The notes under the pieces were generated by a model. It had not been told where the DNA came from and ran no database searches. It worked only from the letters and a program-made list of their open reading frames with translations. A DNA stretch of 32,231 nucleotides from Actinomycetes bacterium (GTDB taxonomy: Bacteria > Actinomycetota > Acidimicrobiia > Acidimicrobiales > RAAP-2). Each line of letters begins with the position of its first letter. The stretch's first letter is position 1. The DNA lies in assembly GCA_021828055.1 (NCBI GenBank), contig JAKATH010000019.1:1462-33692 (forward strand). Reading direction: 5' to 3'. This document shows, in pieces, positions 8,515 through 16,802 of the stretch. Position numbers and translations under genes: made by a program.

Positions 8515-9189
8515 ATGAGCGCAGATCCCCAGACGACGGTGCCGGGAGGAGCGACCGCGCAGGGGACGCCCACGCGGGTGGTCATCGCCGAGGACGAGGC
8601 GATCATCCGGCTCGACCTGAAAGAGATCCTCCAGTCGGCCGGCTACGCCGTCGTGGGTGAGACCGGGCGCGGCGACGAGGCGGTGTCGCTGGTCGACGAG
8701 CATCGGCCGGACCTCGTGATCCTGGACGTGAAGATGCCCGGGATGGACGGCGTGCGTGCGGCGCGCGAGATCGCCTCACGGCACCGGGCGGCGGTGGTCG
8801 TGTTGACGGCGTTCAGTCAGCGCGACCTCATCGAAGAGGCGCGCGACGCCGGTGTCGCGGCCTACCTCGTGAAGCCGTTCCGGCGCGAGGAGCTGCTCCC
8901 GGCGGTCGCCGACGTGCTCGCGCGCTGCCGGCAGGATTGGGCGATCGACGAGGAGGTCGCCCAGGAGCTGGGCGCGGCCGCGGCGGACGGGGACGTGGAG
9001 GCGAGGATCGCAGAGGACAAGATCGCCACGCGCCGCGTCGTGGAGGAAGCCAAGGCGGTGCTCATGGAACGCGAGGGGATGAGCGAAGCCGATGCGTTCG
9101 CCTTCGTCCAGCGCACCGCCATGCAGACGCGCTCACGGATGCGCGACGTCGCCCGCCGCGTCGTCGAGGGCGAGCTGCGACCCTCGTGA
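8515..9189 (+). CDS. pdtaR: ANTAR-domain response regulator, PdtaR-like
   Basis: A 224-aa two-component regulator that acts on RNA. The receiver domain (about 20-135) has an acidic EDE pocket (26-28), phospho-acceptor Asp71 in LVILDVKMPGMDG, Thr98 and Lys120 in YLVKPF. The ANTAR domain (about 165-219: KIATRRVVEEAKAVLM ... SRMRDVARRVV) binds paired RNA hairpins and relieves transcription termination in known members. In Mycobacterium the PdtaR gene lies shortly before polA, as here. No histidine kinase is in the window; PdtaS is usually encoded elsewhere. The ATG at 8515 has GGAAGG about 8 bases upstream. Its last codons overlap the polA GTG by four bases, so polA is translationally coupled to this regulator. 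Confidence 0.92.
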   Translation: MSADPQTTVPGGATAQGTPTRVVIAEDEAIIRLDLKEILQSAGYAVVGETGRGDEAVSLVDEHRPDLVILDVKMPGMDGVRAAREIASRHRAAVVVLTAFSQRDLIEEARDAGVAAYLVKPFRREELLPAVADVLARCRQDWAIDEEVAQELGAAAADGDVEARIAEDKIATRRVVEEAKAVLMEREGMSEADAFAFVQRTAMQTRSRMRDVARRVVEGELRPS

Positions 9190-12176
9190 ACCAGCGGGCG
9201 GAGGGCTCGGGGGGTCCGCTGTTCCTGCTCGACGCCATGTCGCTCGCGTTCCGGGCGTTCTTCGCGCTGCCGCCCGACCTCGCCACCGCCTCCGGCACCG
9301 TCACGAACGCATTGCACGGCTTCGTCGGGATGCTGGTGAACGTCGTGCGGGACCACAGGCCGAGCGCGCTCGCCGTCGCGTTCGACCTGCCGGGAGACAC
9401 CTTCCGCCATGGGCTCGTCAGCGACTACAAAGGCGGGCGCGCCGAGACCCCGGACACCCTGATTCCGCAGTTCGGCATGATCCGGGAGCTCCTGGGTGCG
9501 CTGGACGTGCCCGTGGTGGCCGCGCCGGGGTACGAGGCGGACGACGTGCTGGCGACGCTGGCCACCGAGGCGCGCGACCGGGACGCCGACGTCGTCGTGG
9601 TCACGGGCGACCGCGACTGCTTCCAGCTGGTGGAGGACCCCCACGTCCGGGTGCTCTACAACCGCAGAGGGGTGAGCGACTACTCCCTCTACGACGAGGC
9701 GGGGATCGTCCAGCGGACCGGGGTCCCTCCGCGCCTGTACCCGATCCTCGCGGCGCTCCGTGGCGACCCCTCCGACAACCTGCCGGGGGTCCCGGGCGTG
9801 GGGGAGAAGACCGCGGCGAGGCTCGTCACCACTTACGGGGACCTCGACGGGATCTACTCGCACCTCGACGAGCTGACCCCGAAGCTGCGGGAGAGCCTCG
9901 CGGCGCACGAGGCCCAGGTCCGTGCGAACGCCTCGGCCACCCCGCTCGTGCGGGACGTGCCGCTGGACGTGACCGTCGACCAGCTCGCCCTCGGCGGCTG
10001 GGACCTCCGGGCGGTGAGGGAGTTGTTCGAGCGCTACGAGCTGCGCACGGTGTGGCGAAGGACCGTGCCGCTGCTCGCCGAAGGCCGCTTCGGACCGCCC
10101 GACGAGGGGTCCGAGCTTCCGGCAGTGGCAGGCGCAGTGACAGGCGCAGCGACGGGCGCGGTGACAGACGCGGTGACAGGCGCCGTCACGGGCGCCGTCA
10201 CGGGCGCTGTCACACGCACAGCGACAGGCGCCGCGGGGCCGGCCGGGTCGGGGGTGGTCGTCGCCGAGCGGGTCGAGGCTGCCGTCCCCGCCGACGCGCC
10301 CGCCGCCGTCGCCGCGATCGGGGAGCTCGCCGGGGCCTTCGCGTCCCGCCAGCCCTCCGGGGACGGCACCGTCCTTGCGGCCGTGGGCCGCTGGGACGGG
10401 CTGCCGGGCCGCTCGCCGCTGCGCGGAGTCGCGCTGGTCGACCCGTCGCCGCCGGGCGCCGGCGTCTGGGTACGCGGGCCGCTCCTCGGCGACGCGGACG
10501 TCGCGGCCGCGCTCACCGGCCTCTTGGCCGAGGCGCCGGTCGCCGGGCACGGGGTGAAGGAGCTGCTCCGGTCGATGCTCCCGCTCGGCGTCGACTGCAC
10601 CGGCCTCGTGATGGACACCGAGGTGGCGGCGTACCTCCTCGACCCGTCGACCGGCGACTACCGGCTCGGCACGGTCGTCCGGGAGTCCGCCGGCGGTGGT
10701 GCCGTCGCGGTCGCCGCAGCTGCGCCGTCCGCCGCCGCCGGCGAGGGGGCCCCGGCCGGGGGAGGAGCGGGCACCCCCGGCGAGGGCTCCGGCGACCAGC
10801 TCTCTCTCGACGGCGCGATGCCGCCCGCGGCCCTCGGGACGGCCGAGGAGGCCGCCGCGACGGCGGACGCGCTCTCTGTCGGGGCCGCGACGGCGGACGC
10901 CCTCTCTGTCGCCGCCGTGGTGCCCCGTCTCGCCGCGCGCCTCGACGCGGAGGGGCTGCGCCGGCTCCACGACGACGTCGAGCGGCCGCTCGTGCGCGTC
11001 CTGGCGAGGATGGAGGTCGCAGGCATCCGGGTCGACGTCGGCGAGCTCAGGCGACTGACCGGCGAGCTCGCCGGCGAGTGCAAGACGCTCGTCGAGGGGA
11101 TCCAACGGCTCGCCGGCCACGAGTTCAACGTCAACTCGACGCCCCAGCTGCGCACCGTGCTCTACACAGAGCTCGGCCTCGCTCCCGGGCGCAAGACGAA
11201 GACCGGGTACTCGACGGACGCGACGACGCTCGAGACGTTGCGGGGCGCGCACCCGCTCGTCGACGAGCTGCTGCGCTATCGAGAGCTCGAGAAGCTCCGC
11301 TCCACGTACGGCGAGACGCTGCTCGCCGAGGTCGCGCCGGACGGCCGGATCCACGCGTCGTTCCGCCAGACGGTCGCGCGCACCGGGAGGATCTCGTCGG
11401 AGCGGCCCAACCTCCACAACATCCCGACGCGCCGGGAGACCGGCTCGCAGTTCCGCCGGGCGTTCGTGCCGGCGCCCGGGTGCCGCTTCCTCGTGGCCGA
11501 CTACGACCAGGTGGAGCTCCGCGTCATCGCGCACCTGTCCGGCGACCCGGGGCTGGTCGAGGCGTTCAGCTCGGGGTGGGACATCCACCGGGCGGTGGCC
11601 TCCGGCGTCTACGGGGTGCCCGCCGACGAGGTCACCAAGGACCAGCGGGACCGATCGAAGATGGTCTCCTACGGCCTCGCGTACGGGATGGAGGCGTTCG
11701 GGCTGGCGCGCCGGCTGTCGACGAGCCAGGAAGAGGCGAGCGAGATCATCGACCGCTACTTCCGGGCGTTCCCCAAGGTGCGCCGGTACATGCTCGACGC
11801 GGTCGCCGAGGCGCGCGAACGCGGCTACACCCGGACCGAGATGGGTCGCAAGCGCCCCCTGCCGGACCTGCACGACCGCAGCTACCAGCGGCGCTCCGCC
11901 GCGGAGCGCCAGGCGATGAACGCGGGCATCCAGGGCCTCGCCGCCGACATCTTCAAGGTGGCCCTCGTGAAGCTCGACGGCGCGCTCGAGCGGGGGGGGA
12001 TGCGGAGCAGGCTCGTGCTGCAGGTGCACGACGAGGTGATCGTCGAAGCCGTGCCCGAGGAGGAGGACGCCGTCGCCGCGATGACCGGGGAAGCCCTCAC
12101 CCATGCCGTCGCGCTCTCGGTGCCCTTGGAGGTGACCATGGCCTGGGGGGACTCCTGGGCCGTGAAGGGGTCGTGA
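9186..12176 (+). CDS. polA: DNA polymerase I
   Basis: A 996-aa repair and Okazaki-fragment polymerase. The N-terminal 5'-3' nuclease (about 15-300) has FLLDAMSLAFRAF, VVTGDRDCFQL and the helix-hairpin-helix GVPGVGEKTA. The middle exonuclease-like region (about 350-560) lacks the acidic DxE motif expected where LAAVGRWDGL stands, so proofreading is probably absent, as known for mycobacterial PolA. The polymerase domain has RISSERPNLHNIP, motif A DYDQVELR (Asp772), motif B RSKMVSYGLAYGMEAFGL and motif C LQVHDEVIVE (Asp949). GTG 9186 overlaps the pdtaR stop. The protein is longer than E. coli Pol I (928 aa) because of an AVTG-repeat linker near 316-347 and an Ala/Gly-rich insertion near 500-580. 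Confidence 0.95.
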   Translation: MNQRAEGSGGPLFLLDAMSLAFRAFFALPPDLATASGTVTNALHGFVGMLVNVVRDHRPSALAVAFDLPGDTFRHGLVSDYKGGRAETPDTLIPQFGMIRELLGALDVPVVAAPGYEADDVLATLATEARDRDADVVVVTGDRDCFQLVEDPHVRVLYNRRGVSDYSLYDEAGIVQRTGVPPRLYPILAALRGDPSDNLPGVPGVGEKTAARLVTTYGDLDGIYSHLDELTPKLRESLAAHEAQVRANASATPLVRDVPLDVTVDQLALGGWDLRAVRELFERYELRTVWRRTVPLLAEGRFGPPDEGSELPAVAGAVTGAATGAVTDAVTGAVTGAVTGAVTRTATGAAGPAGSGVVVAERVEAAVPADAPAAVAAIGELAGAFASRQPSGDGTVLAAVGRWDGLPGRSPLRGVALVDPSPPGAGVWVRGPLLGDADVAAALTGLLAEAPVAGHGVKELLRSMLPLGVDCTGLVMDTEVAAYLLDPSTGDYRLGTVVRESAGGGAVAVAAAAPSAAAGEGAPAGGGAGTPGEGSGDQLSLDGAMPPAALGTAEEAAATADALSVGAATADALSVAAVVPRLAARLDAEGLRRLHDDVERPLVRVLARMEVAGIRVDVGELRRLTGELAGECKTLVEGIQRLAGHEFNVNSTPQLRTVLYTELGLAPGRKTKTGYSTDATTLETLRGAHPLVDELLRYRELEKLRSTYGETLLAEVAPDGRIHASFRQTVARTGRISSERPNLHNIPTRRETGSQFRRAFVPAPGCRFLVADYDQVELRVIAHLSGDPGLVEAFSSGWDIHRAVASGVYGVPADEVTKDQRDRSKMVSYGLAYGMEAFGLARRLSTSQEEASEIIDRYFRAFPKVRRYMLDAVAEARERGYTRTEMGRKRPLPDLHDRSYQRRSAAERQAMNAGIQGLAADIFKVALVKLDGALERGGMRSRLVLQVHDEVIVEAVPEEEDAVAAMTGEALTHAVALSVPLEVTMAWGDSWAVKGS
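10131..10226 (+). repeat. 12-base tandem repeat in the polA linker
   Basis: Eight 12-base units of the form GGCGCNGTNACR encode repeats of Gly-Ala-Val-Thr (residues 316-347) between the 5' nuclease and the exonuclease-like domain. Two units (10179-10202) are identical, so part of the array is recent. Confidence 0.85.
10854..10910 (+). repeat. 30-base duplication inside polA
   Basis: Two nearly identical copies with a 30-base period encode ATADALSVGA and ATADALSVAA in the Ala-rich insertion before the polymerase domain. The array is in frame. Confidence 0.75.
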
Positions 12177-12207
12177 CGGTCGTGACGCTCGTGACGGTCG
12201 TGACGGT
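12172..12207 (+). repeat. 9-base tandem repeat over the polA stop codon
   Basis: Four units of CGTGACGGT (one base differs in the second) begin inside the last codons of polA and run into the intergenic region; the polA TGA is within the first unit. Confidence 0.8.
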
Positions 12208-12483
12208 TCCGATCGAGCGGCCCTCGGGGCTCGGGGCCGGCCCGGGGACCTCGACGGCGGCCGCCCCGCGCTCGCGGAGGACCCCTCCGGCGCGCGTGCG
12301 GCGCGGCCCAGGGCGGGACGCCCTCCGGGCGGGCGAAGCGTGCAATTGCGTTACCCTGGTGACCTGGCCGGCGCCGGTGGCCAGGATCAATTCCTCGAGC
12401 ATGCGGCCCCGGCGCGGTCGCCCGTGCCCTGCGGCGGGAGCCGATCCCGACGGCAGGACGCCGACGAAAGCGAGCAGTTCCTG
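12208..12483 (+). promoter_or_regulatory. rpsA leader region
   Basis: A stretch of about 280 bases without a gene before rpsA. A possible -10 box TACCCT lies at 12352-12357, with no good -35. Just after it CTGGCC (12364-12369) can pair with GGCCAG (12379-12384), so the hairpin would sit at the very 5' end of a leader of about 120 bases. RpsA represses its own translation in E. coli; whether this leader does the same is unknown. The frame is open back to 12340 but the extension does not resemble S1. Confidence 0.35.
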
Positions 12484-13953
12484 ATGTCCGACGAGCAATC
12501 CTCTGCCCTCCTCACCGCGCCGCCCCGCCGGGCGACCCTCTCCGACGAGGCCATGGGCACCTTCGACGAGGACGGGACCTACCACCCGCGCTCCATCGTC
12601 GAGGACGATCTGTCCGGCCAGTCGCTCGAGGAGCTCATGGCCGGCACCATCGTCGAGTTCGATGACGGCGACCTGGTCGAGGGCATGGTGGTGAAGATCG
12701 ACCGCGACGAGGTCCTGCTCGACATCGGCTACAAGTCCGAGGGCGTCATCCCCGCCCGCGAGCTCTCCATCCGCAACGACGTGGCCCCGACAGAGATCGT
12801 CTCGCTGGGCGAGCGCGTCGAGGCGCTGGTCCTCCAGAAGGAGGACAAGGAGGGGAGGCTCGTCCTCTCGAAGAAGCGCGCGCAGTACGAGCGCGCGTGG
12901 TCGACCATCGAGAAGCTGAAGGATGCCGACCACGTCGTGAAGGGCCCGGTCATCGAGGTGGTGAAGGGCGGGCTCATCGTCGACATCGGGCTGCGCGGCT
13001 TCTTGCCCGCGTCGCTCGTGGAGCTGCGCCGCGTCCGCGAGCTCCAGCCCTACGTCGGCCGCGTGATCGAAGCGAAGATCATCGAGCTCGACCGGAACCG
13101 CAACAACGTCGTGCTCTCGCGGCGTGCATGGCTGGAGGAGGCCCAGAAGGAGCAGCGCGGCGACTTCCTGGCGAACCTGAAGCCCGGCGAGCGCCGCAGG
13201 GGAACCGTGTCCTCGGTCGTGAACTTCGGCGCCTTCGTGGACCTCGGCGGGATGGACGGCCTCGTCCACGTGTCCGAGCTCTCCTGGAAGCACGTCGACC
13301 ACCCTTCGTCGGTCGTCCAGGTGGGAGACGAGATCACAGTCGAGGTGCTCGACGTGGACCTCGAGAAGGAGCGGATCAGCCTGTCGCTGAAGGCGACGCA
13401 GACCGACCCCTGGCAGGAGTTCGCGGACAGCCACGAGGTCGGCCAGCTCGTCTACGGCCGCATCACCAAGCTGGTGCCGTTCGGCGCCTTCGTCCAGGTG
13501 GGCGACGGCATCGAGGGGCTGGTGCACATCTCGGAGATGGCCGCGCACCACGTGGACATGCCCGAGCAGGTGGTCACCCCGGGCGAGGAGCTCTGGGTGA
13601 AGATCATCGAGATCGACCTGCAGCGCCGCCGGATCAGCCTGTCGATCAAGCAGGCCGCCGAGGGCGGCGAGGTCTCCGAGGAGTACCGCGAGGCGTTCGG
13701 CGAGCACGCCTACGACGCCGAGGGCAACTACATCGGCGGCTACGACTACGGGGACGCCGGCGACTTCACCCCTGAGACCGAGGCCCAGGCCGCGTGGGCG
13801 GACTACGCCGCGCAGGGCGTGCCCGGCACGCCGGGCACGGCCGTGGCCGAGCCGACGGATGGCCCCGCCGGCCCCGCGGTCGGTGCGGCGGCCGGTGACG
13901 GCGAGCCCGAGGTCACAGAGGATCCGGCGGCCGGGGAGCAGCCCGGGTCCTGA
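12484..13953 (+). CDS. rpsA: 30S ribosomal protein S1
   Basis: Ribosomal protein that binds mRNA leaders. The 489-aa protein has four S1 OB-fold repeats at about 62-131, 151-214, 235-303 and 319-389; the last two carry the strongest RNA-binding text (VNFGAFVDLGGMDGLVHVSELSW and VPFGAFVQVGDGIEGLVHISEM, each shown here only as a marker). Four repeats instead of the six of E. coli is normal for actinobacteria. The tail (about 400-489) is acidic, rich in Gly, Pro and Ala, and likely disordered. ATG 12484 is chosen because the S1-type N-terminus MSDEQSS follows it; the Shine-Dalgarno match is weak. It lies between polA and the envelope genes, and in mycobacteria it sits directly before coaE. Confidence 0.95.
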   Translation: MSDEQSSALLTAPPRRATLSDEAMGTFDEDGTYHPRSIVEDDLSGQSLEELMAGTIVEFDDGDLVEGMVVKIDRDEVLLDIGYKSEGVIPARELSIRNDVAPTEIVSLGERVEALVLQKEDKEGRLVLSKKRAQYERAWSTIEKLKDADHVVKGPVIEVVKGGLIVDIGLRGFLPASLVELRRVRELQPYVGRVIEAKIIELDRNRNNVVLSRRAWLEEAQKEQRGDFLANLKPGERRRGTVSSVVNFGAFVDLGGMDGLVHVSELSWKHVDHPSSVVQVGDEITVEVLDVDLEKERISLSLKATQTDPWQEFADSHEVGQLVYGRITKLVPFGAFVQVGDGIEGLVHISEMAAHHVDMPEQVVTPGEELWVKIIEIDLQRRRISLSIKQAAEGGEVSEEYREAFGEHAYDAEGNYIGGYDYGDAGDFTPETEAQAAWADYAAQGVPGTPGTAVAEPTDGPAGPAVGAAAGDGEPEVTEDPAAGEQPGS

Positions 13954-13979
13954 GCTCCACCTGAGGGCGCGGGGGTGTC

Positions 13980-15338
13980 GTGGTGCTCGCCGAGCGCCCC
14001 GAGGCACCGCCGCGGCCCGGGTGGCGGGCGGGGCTGTGGGACGCGGGCCCGCTCGCTCTGGCGGGCATCGCCGCGAACGGCGCGAGCCTGCTCGTCACGC
14101 TGGTCCTGGCGCGCCTGCTCGCCGCACGCGGCTATGGCGCGCTGAACCAGCTGATCGGCGTCTTCTTCGTGGTGGCGACGCCCGGCTCGGCCGTGCTCGT
14201 CGGAGTGGTCAGGCGGGTGACCCGCTGGTCGGGCTCGCTCGACGGAGTTGCTCGCTGGGGAGCCGAGTTGCACCGCCGTGCGACGTGGGCGCTGGCCGTC
14301 TTCGCCGCGCTGGTCCTGATCGTCGGCTCACCGGTCGCGTCGCTCCTCGGGCGTCCCGACGCGCTCGGCTTCGACGCCGTCGTCCTCGCGGGCGCGGTGT
14401 GGGTGCTGCTCTGCGTCGACCGGGGGCTGCTCCAGGCGCACCGCGAGTACCGCACGCTGTCGAAGAACCTGCTGCTCGAGGGGGGAGCTCGGACCGCCTT
14501 CATGATCTCGTTCGGCGCGGCTGGGCTCGGCGTGAGCGGCGTGGCGGCGGGCGTGCTCCTCGCCGAGCTCTGCACGGCGGCGCACGCGCGGCTCGTGGCG
14601 GACGGCGCCTGGCGCGCGGAGGGCGGAGCCGTCGCCGCCCGCACGCGCCGGCCGTCGCGCGCGGCACTCGCCGCCGGCCTGCGGAGCTGGCTCGGCGCGT
14701 GGCGACGGGCCCGACCCTACGGCAGCGACGGGGCGGTCCGTCGCGACCTCGCCGCCGCGGTCGTCGCCCTCGCCGCCGTCGCGGTGCTCCAGAACGTCGA
14801 CGTGATCGTGATCGGGCGAGAGGCGCCGAGAGCCGCCGGCGCGTACGCGGCGGTCTCGGTGTCGAGCAAGGCGCTCGTCTTCGTGGCGGTCGCGGTCGCC
14901 GGATACCTCCTGCCCGAGGCTGCGATCTCCTGGCGAGCCGGGCGCCACGCCCTGCGCCAGCTCTTCGTCGCCCTGGCGGCGCTGGCCGCGCCAGCGCTGG
15001 CGCTGGTGGTGGTCGCGGCGGCGGCGGCGCGCCCCTTCCTCTCCGCAGCGTTCTCGGGCCGGTACGTGTCGGCCGCCGGGGCGTTCCTGCCGCTCGCGCT
15101 GGCGATGGTGTGCCTGAGCGTCACGGTGGTCGTGACGATGTACCTCCTCGGCGTGGGAGAGCGGCTGTTCGTCGTGGCGCTCGTGGGGGCGGCCGCGCTG
15201 GCCGCGGTCGCTGTCGCGCACGCGAACGGGGCGCCGCGAGCCACCGCGCTCGCCGACCTCTGCGTGCAGGGGCTCCTCGTGTGCGCGGCGGTCGGCGAGC
15301 TGGCACGCGTCCACCGCTCACGGTCCCGGGCCGGGTGA
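13980..15338 (+). CDS. Polysaccharide flippase-like membrane protein (MOP superfamily)
   Basis: A 452-aa integral membrane protein with about 12 hydrophobic segments, for example LALAGIAANGASLLVTLVLA near the N-terminus followed by RLLAARGYGALNQLIGVFFV. That opening (small polar helix, then ARxLxxxxYG) is typical of Wzx/MATE-like O-antigen and teichoic-acid flippases, which move lipid-linked sugars across the membrane. A charged cytoplasmic loop rich in Arg lies near residues 218-250. Start GTG 13980 has GAGGG and GGGGG just upstream; a second GTG follows immediately. It begins 26 bases after rpsA and may be read through from it. The glycosyltransferases that follow suggest it exports the product they build; the substrate is unknown. 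Confidence 0.8.
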   Translation: MVLAERPEAPPRPGWRAGLWDAGPLALAGIAANGASLLVTLVLARLLAARGYGALNQLIGVFFVVATPGSAVLVGVVRRVTRWSGSLDGVARWGAELHRRATWALAVFAALVLIVGSPVASLLGRPDALGFDAVVLAGAVWVLLCVDRGLLQAHREYRTLSKNLLLEGGARTAFMISFGAAGLGVSGVAAGVLLAELCTAAHARLVADGAWRAEGGAVAARTRRPSRAALAAGLRSWLGAWRRARPYGSDGAVRRDLAAAVVALAAVAVLQNVDVIVIGREAPRAAGAYAAVSVSSKALVFVAVAVAGYLLPEAAISWRAGRHALRQLFVALAALAAPALALVVVAAAAARPFLSAAFSGRYVSAAGAFLPLALAMVCLSVTVVVTMYLLGVGERLFVVALVGAAALAAVAVAHANGAPRATALADLCVQGLLVCAAVGELARVHRSRSRAG

Positions 15339-15405
15339 CCTCGGCTTGCGAGCGGGCTTCCGCCGGGTGGACGCGTGCACCTGTCGCGCCTTGCTCGGCG
15401 CGAAG

Positions 15406-15411
15406 TACGCT
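15406..15411 (+). promoter_or_regulatory. TANNNT box before the GT4 gene, identical context to uvrB
   Basis: TACGCTCCGAG starts at 15406; the box ends 8 bases before GTG 15420. The same 11 bases, with the same preceding G and the same distance to a GTG, stand before uvrB. Confidence 0.5.
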
Positions 15412-15419
15412 CCGAGCCG

Positions 15420-16802
15420 GTGACGCTCCCGGGGGGGTCGGAGATCCAACGCGCACGACGGCCGCGGGCGGGGCGGCACGAGCGTGGCCAGATGCGCGCA
15501 CCGGCGCACGCCACCCCGGCACCCGCCACACCGGCACCCGCCACCCCGGCGCCCGCCACACCGGCGCCCGCCACACCGGCGCACGCCACACCGGCGCACG
15601 CCACACCGGCGCACCTGCCCGAGCTCACCGCCATCGCCGCCGAGAGCGGGCTCGAACGGGTGCGCATCCTGGCGTGGCGCGATCTGGAGGACCCGGAGGC
15701 GGGCGGATCAGAGCTCCACGCGCACCGGATCGCGGGCCTCTGGGCGGCCGCGGGGATCGACGTCGAGCTGCGGACCTCCGCCGTGGCGGGTGGCGCGCCC
15801 GCGCTGGAGCGGGACGGCTACCGGGTCCTGCGGCGCGGGGGCCGCTACGGGGTCTTCGCGCGCAGGGCCGTGGAGGACCTGCTCGGCCGCCACCGGGCCG
15901 GCGAGGGTCTCGTCGAGATCTGGAACGGCATGCCGTTCTTCTCGCCGCTCTGGTTCCAAGGCCCGCGCGTCGTCTTCCTCCACCACGTCCACGCGGAGAT
16001 GTGGCGCATGACGCTGCCGCGGTGGATGGCGCGCATCGGCGAGGTCACCGAGCAGCGGCTTGCGCCGCCGCTGTACCGCTCCACGCGCGTGATCACGCTC
16101 TCGGAGTCGTCCCGGACGGAGATCGTCGACCTCCTCGGCTTCGACGCCGACCGGGTCACCGTCTTGCCGCCAGGCGTGGATCCGCGCTTTTCGCCGGGGC
16201 TGCCCGGGGTCCGCACAGCCGAGCCACTGGTCGTGGCCGTGGGCAGGCTCGTGCCGGTGAAGCGGTTCGACCTCCTCATGCGTGCGCTCGCTCGGGCCAA
16301 GCGATCGGTGCCGTCGCTCCGAGCGGTGATCGCCGGGGAGGGCTACGAGCGCCCCCGCCTCGAATCGCTCCGACGCGCGCTCGGAGCGACAGCGTGGGTG
16401 TCGCTTCCGGGCCGTGTCGGCGACGGTGAGCTCGTCGCCCTCTACCGACGGGCCTGGATGGTGGCCTCTGCGTCCCTGCGGGAGGGATGGGGGATGACGC
16501 TCACCGAGGCCGGGGCGTGCGCGACGCCCGCCGTCGCCTCGGACATCGCGGGGCACCGCGACGCGGTCGCTGACGGGCGGAGCGGGCTCCTCGCCGACGG
16601 CGACGCGGAGATCGCGGCGGCCATCACCCGCATCGCAGTGGACGCCGGCCTGTGCGCAAGGCTCGGCGCGGGCGCGCTCGCCCGCGCGCGGGCGCTCACG
16701 TGGGACGCGGCCGCACGCGGGGCCTTGCAGGCGCTCGCCGAGGAGGCGTGCTGGAGCCAGGCGAGCTATTCGCTGCCGCTGGACGCCGGCGTCGTCGCGT
16801 AG
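15420..16802 (+). CDS. GT4-family glycosyltransferase
   Basis: A 460-aa cytoplasmic or membrane-edge GT-B glycosyltransferase using a nucleotide sugar. The first Rossmann half opens with RILAWRDLEDPEAGGSE (the glycine-rich acceptor loop GGSE). The second has the linker VVAVGRLVPVKRFDLL and the donor-binding EX7E motif in REGWGMTLTEAG. The first 65 residues are not part of the fold: an Arg-rich piece followed by a Pro-Ala-Thr repeat made by a DNA tandem array. I chose GTG 15420 for its TANNNT box 8 bases upstream; ATG 15492, after the promoter but before the repeat, is a real alternative. Its 3' end overlaps that of the opposite-strand arabinosyltransferase by 37 bases. Donor and acceptor are unknown. 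Confidence 0.85.
   Translation: MTLPGGSEIQRARRPRAGRHERGQMRAPAHATPAPATPAPATPAPATPAPATPAHATPAHATPAHLPELTAIAAESGLERVRILAWRDLEDPEAGGSELHAHRIAGLWAAAGIDVELRTSAVAGGAPALERDGYRVLRRGGRYGVFARRAVEDLLGRHRAGEGLVEIWNGMPFFSPLWFQGPRVVFLHHVHAEMWRMTLPRWMARIGEVTEQRLAPPLYRSTRVITLSESSRTEIVDLLGFDADRVTVLPPGVDPRFSPGLPGVRTAEPLVVAVGRLVPVKRFDLLMRALARAKRSVPSLRAVIAGEGYERPRLESLRRALGATAWVSLPGRVGDGELVALYRRAWMVASASLREGWGMTLTEAGACATPAVASDIAGHRDAVADGRSGLLADGDAEIAAAITRIAVDAGLCARLGAGALARARALTWDAAARGALQALAEEACWSQASYSLPLDAGVVA
15501..15614 (+). repeat. 15-base tandem repeat at the 5' end of the GT4 gene
   Basis: Seven full units and a partial one of CCGGCRCMCGCCACM, with adjacent identical copies (15546-15575 and 15576-15605). They encode Pro-Ala-(His/Pro)-Ala-Thr repeats ahead of the catalytic fold. 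Confidence 0.9.

Noticed and set aside
8862-12104. A 1080-residue open frame opposite polA
   Set aside because: It has no recognisable motif and is the shadow of polA and pdtaR.
12340-12483. N-terminal extension of rpsA
   Set aside because: The frame is open but the residues do not resemble S1 and the normal N-terminus begins at ATG 12484.
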